Below, one piece after another: positions 62,401 to 64,000 of a stretch of 64,000 nt of DNA. Under the pieces are notes generated by a model. The model saw only the letters and a list, made by a program, of their open reading frames with translations. It ran no database searches and was not told the DNA's origin. Location of the stretch: positions 30,113,501 to 30,177,500 of the forward strand of contig NC_071338.1 in assembly GCF_027744825.2 (NCBI RefSeq), written 5' to 3'. The DNA comes from Synchiropus splendidus. Lineage: Eukaryota > Chordata > Actinopteri > Syngnathiformes > Callionymidae. Both the position numbers and the translations under genes were made by a program. Within the stretch, counting starts at the first letter, position 1. Each line of letters begins with the position of its first letter.

Positions 62401-64000
62401 CCATTTTGGTTCTTAACCTCCCAACGACAACCTTCTTCATCTGTGCCTCTTCTGACTCCACTTACGCTCTCTCCACCCAGCGTTCACTCTCTTCTTTATG
62501 TCCACTGATATCAGTCCAAAGTCATTCTTTTTTTCCCATCACCCCTCCTCTTCCTCCTGCCTCCCTCTCATTCATGCTTATCTCTTTGGTCTCCTAACCT
62601 TCATTCCTCTTTAGGGAGTTCTCCTAAATTGGGGAAAGATCTTCAGGGCCCGGGGACTGAAAGGGAAAGAAGTTGTCGAGGCACTTAAAGATGCCATCCA
62701 AAGAACCGAGGTCGGTGAATATTAGACTTCATATTCATCATTTGTCATGTGACCTGGTAAATAAGGACTTGTTAATGTGTAAAAAAATACATTCTTTATT
62801 TATTTATATGTCCATGCACAACATAACAAGGCACTTTCCTAGTTGGTGGCATCCTCACTGACACTGGCAATAAAGCTGATTCTGATTCTGCAGGACTTGG
62901 ATGTGGAGGTTGTGGCTTTGGTGAACGACTCCGTGGCGACGATGATGAGCTGTGGTTTTGATGACCGCAACTGTCAAATAGGACTCATCATTGGTGGGTT
63001 TAGTGCGTATTCAGGAAGACTTGACAGAACTTAAAAGGGCCAGGACTCCATGGTTCTGTTCTGTTTTCCCTCTCAGCTCCCTCTGCTACTGTCTCGTGTG
63101 TGTCTCTGTCCCAGGAACTGGCACCAATGCTTGCTACATGGAGGAGATGCGCCACATCGGCAGGGTGGAGGGAGACGAGGGCAGGATGTGTGTGAACACT
63201 GAGTGGGGGGCGTTTGGAGATGACGGTGCTCTGGATGACTTCATCACAGAGTTTGACAGAGAACTGGACGCAGCTTCCATCAACCCTGGAAAACAAACGT
63301 GAGCCATATAAATGTACATTATATTGAGCTGGAGGGAATTTCCTTTTCATTCTTGTCCTAAATGCTCCACTTTAAATGCCTCTTTCCCCCCAAGTCAAAG
63401 TGCTTCTGTTTCTCCATCAGCTTCGAGAAGATGGTCAGTGGGATGCATCAGGGAGAGCTGGTCCGGCTGATTGTGTTGAAGATGGCCAAGGAAGGGTGGC
63501 TGTTTGATGGGCAGGTGTCTGAAGCTCTGATGGCTCACGGGAGGATAACCTCAGCACACGTCGCAGCCATGGAGGAGTACGTCCCCTCTCACCATCTCCC
63601 TCACAGAAGCTACCTTTGGTGACTAACAATCCGTCCGTCTAAGGTACAAAACCGGGCTGCAGAACACCAGAGACATCCTCACTGATCTGGACCTGAACCC
63701 GTCCTCTGACGACTGCGTGGCAGTTCAACATGTCAGCACCATCGTTTCCTTCAGATCCTCCAACTTGGTGGCCGCTGCGCTGTCTGCAATCCTCACCCGT
63801 GTCAAGACCAACAGGAACGTGGGGAAGTTAAAGATCTCTGTAGGGGTGGATGGCACAATGTATAGAACACACCCACGGTGAGTGGAACACTATCAACACT
63901 TTCTGTCAAAGCAATGAAAACTATCATTTGACTGAGATTTTTTTGTCTTATCTTGATGGGTGTTTCCTCCTGCAGGTATTCCAAACGTCTTCACAAGGTC
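59428..64000 (+). CDS. hkdc1: hexokinase, probably HKDC1 (5' part, runs off the window)
   Basis: Phosphorylates glucose to glucose-6-phosphate; 100-kDa tandem-domain hexokinases dock on mitochondria through a hydrophobic N-terminus. Exons: 59428-59490, 60697-60859, 60922-61079, 61155-61277, 62615-62710, 62894-62993, 63115-63298, 63421-63576, 63644-63877 and 63976 to the window end, 434 codons so far. Exon lengths 63, 163, 96, 100, 184, 156 and 234 equal those I recall for vertebrate hexokinases. The leader [11 protein letters not shown] resembles human HKDC1 MFAVHLMAFYF. Motifs: [33 protein letters not shown] with the catalytic Asp, [12 protein letters not shown] and [12 protein letters not shown] glucose-contact Thr in the TWTK motif is Gly (NWGK, about residue 176). 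Position after supv3l1 favours hkdc1, but hk1 is not excluded because only the N-terminal half is visible. Confidence 0.9.
61336..61600. repeat. AATTCTGACTTT tandem repeat with conserved tail, second copy
   Basis: In hexokinase intron 4. Some 12 degenerate units of AATTCTGACTTT / TTTCTCAG are followed by CTTCACTGGCCCTAATCCTC and TTCCGTAT, the same tail as at 700-910. Confidence 0.75.
61601..62600. other. hexokinase intron 4, remainder
   Basis: AT-rich intron sequence after the repeat, with a pyrimidine-rich stretch from 62500 leading to the acceptor at 62614. I see no embedded gene. Confidence 0.4.
62790..62893 (+). mobile_element. retroposon 3' tail abutting the exon 6 acceptor of the hexokinase
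   Basis: The sequence GACACTGGCAATAAAGCTGA followed by TTCTGATTCTG is the typical 3' end of a fish non-LTR retroposon with a (TTCTGA)n tail. It runs straight into CAG at 62891-62893, the splice acceptor of exon 6. Its 5' limit is unclear. Confidence 0.5.

Overview
The window is vertebrate nuclear DNA, almost certainly from a ray-finned (teleost) fish. Every gene is split by GT-AG introns. The decoded proteins are close to human DDX21, MPC1, KIFBP, SRGN, VPS26A, SUPV3L1 and HKDC1/HK1. The repeats are fish-like: long (TA)n tracts, short hAT-type elements with 8-bp target duplications, and LINE 3' tails of the 'caataaag' type. The species cannot be told from the sequence. I rebuilt the exons by eye from splice sites, reading frame and remembered family sequences, and checked each exon set for phase continuity. 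UTR ends and transcription starts are not determined. Layout, left to right: 1-2284, intergenic with repeats and possibly the last exon of an unknown plus-strand gene. 2285-8880, ddx21 (minus strand, 16 coding exons, 750 aa). 8881-12703, promoter side of ddx21, a tandem array of LINE-tail units and a complete short hAT element. 12704-19549, a GT6 glycosyltransferase of the ABO/Forssman-synthase family (plus, 10 exons, 389 aa), followed by a fold-back element. 21699-24715, mpc1 (plus, 5 exons, one of only 4 nt, 108 aa). 26753-34310, kifbp (plus, 13 exons, 635 aa). 36824-36896, tRNA-Arg(CCT) (minus). 40083-44254, srgn (plus, 4 exons), with large satellite-like arrays in its introns. 45627-51125, vps26a (plus, 9 exons, 328 aa). 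53676-58947, supv3l1 (plus, 16 exons, 778 aa). 59428-64000, the start of a hexokinase, probably hkdc1 (plus, first 10 exons, running off the window). The gene order follows human 10q22.1 (DDX21-KIFBP-SRGN-VPS26A-SUPV3L1-HKDC1-HK1). Two differences stand out: ddx21 points the opposite way, and the GT6 gene and mpc1 sit between ddx21 and kifbp. The genes do not form a pathway. They are a conserved neighbourhood of housekeeping genes (nucleolar helicase, mitochondrial pyruvate carrier, kinesin-binding protein, retromer subunit, mitochondrial RNA helicase) plus three with more specialised roles (GT6 enzyme, serglycin, hexokinase). I did not find a new multi-gene system. The observations most worth checking are the 4-nt mpc1 exon, the in-frame 96-nt srgn intron that would encode a hydrophobic segment if retained, the altered active-site residues in the GT6 enzyme and the hexokinase, an HNF1 + HNF4-like pair just upstream of the hexokinase, and several clean mobile-element structures.
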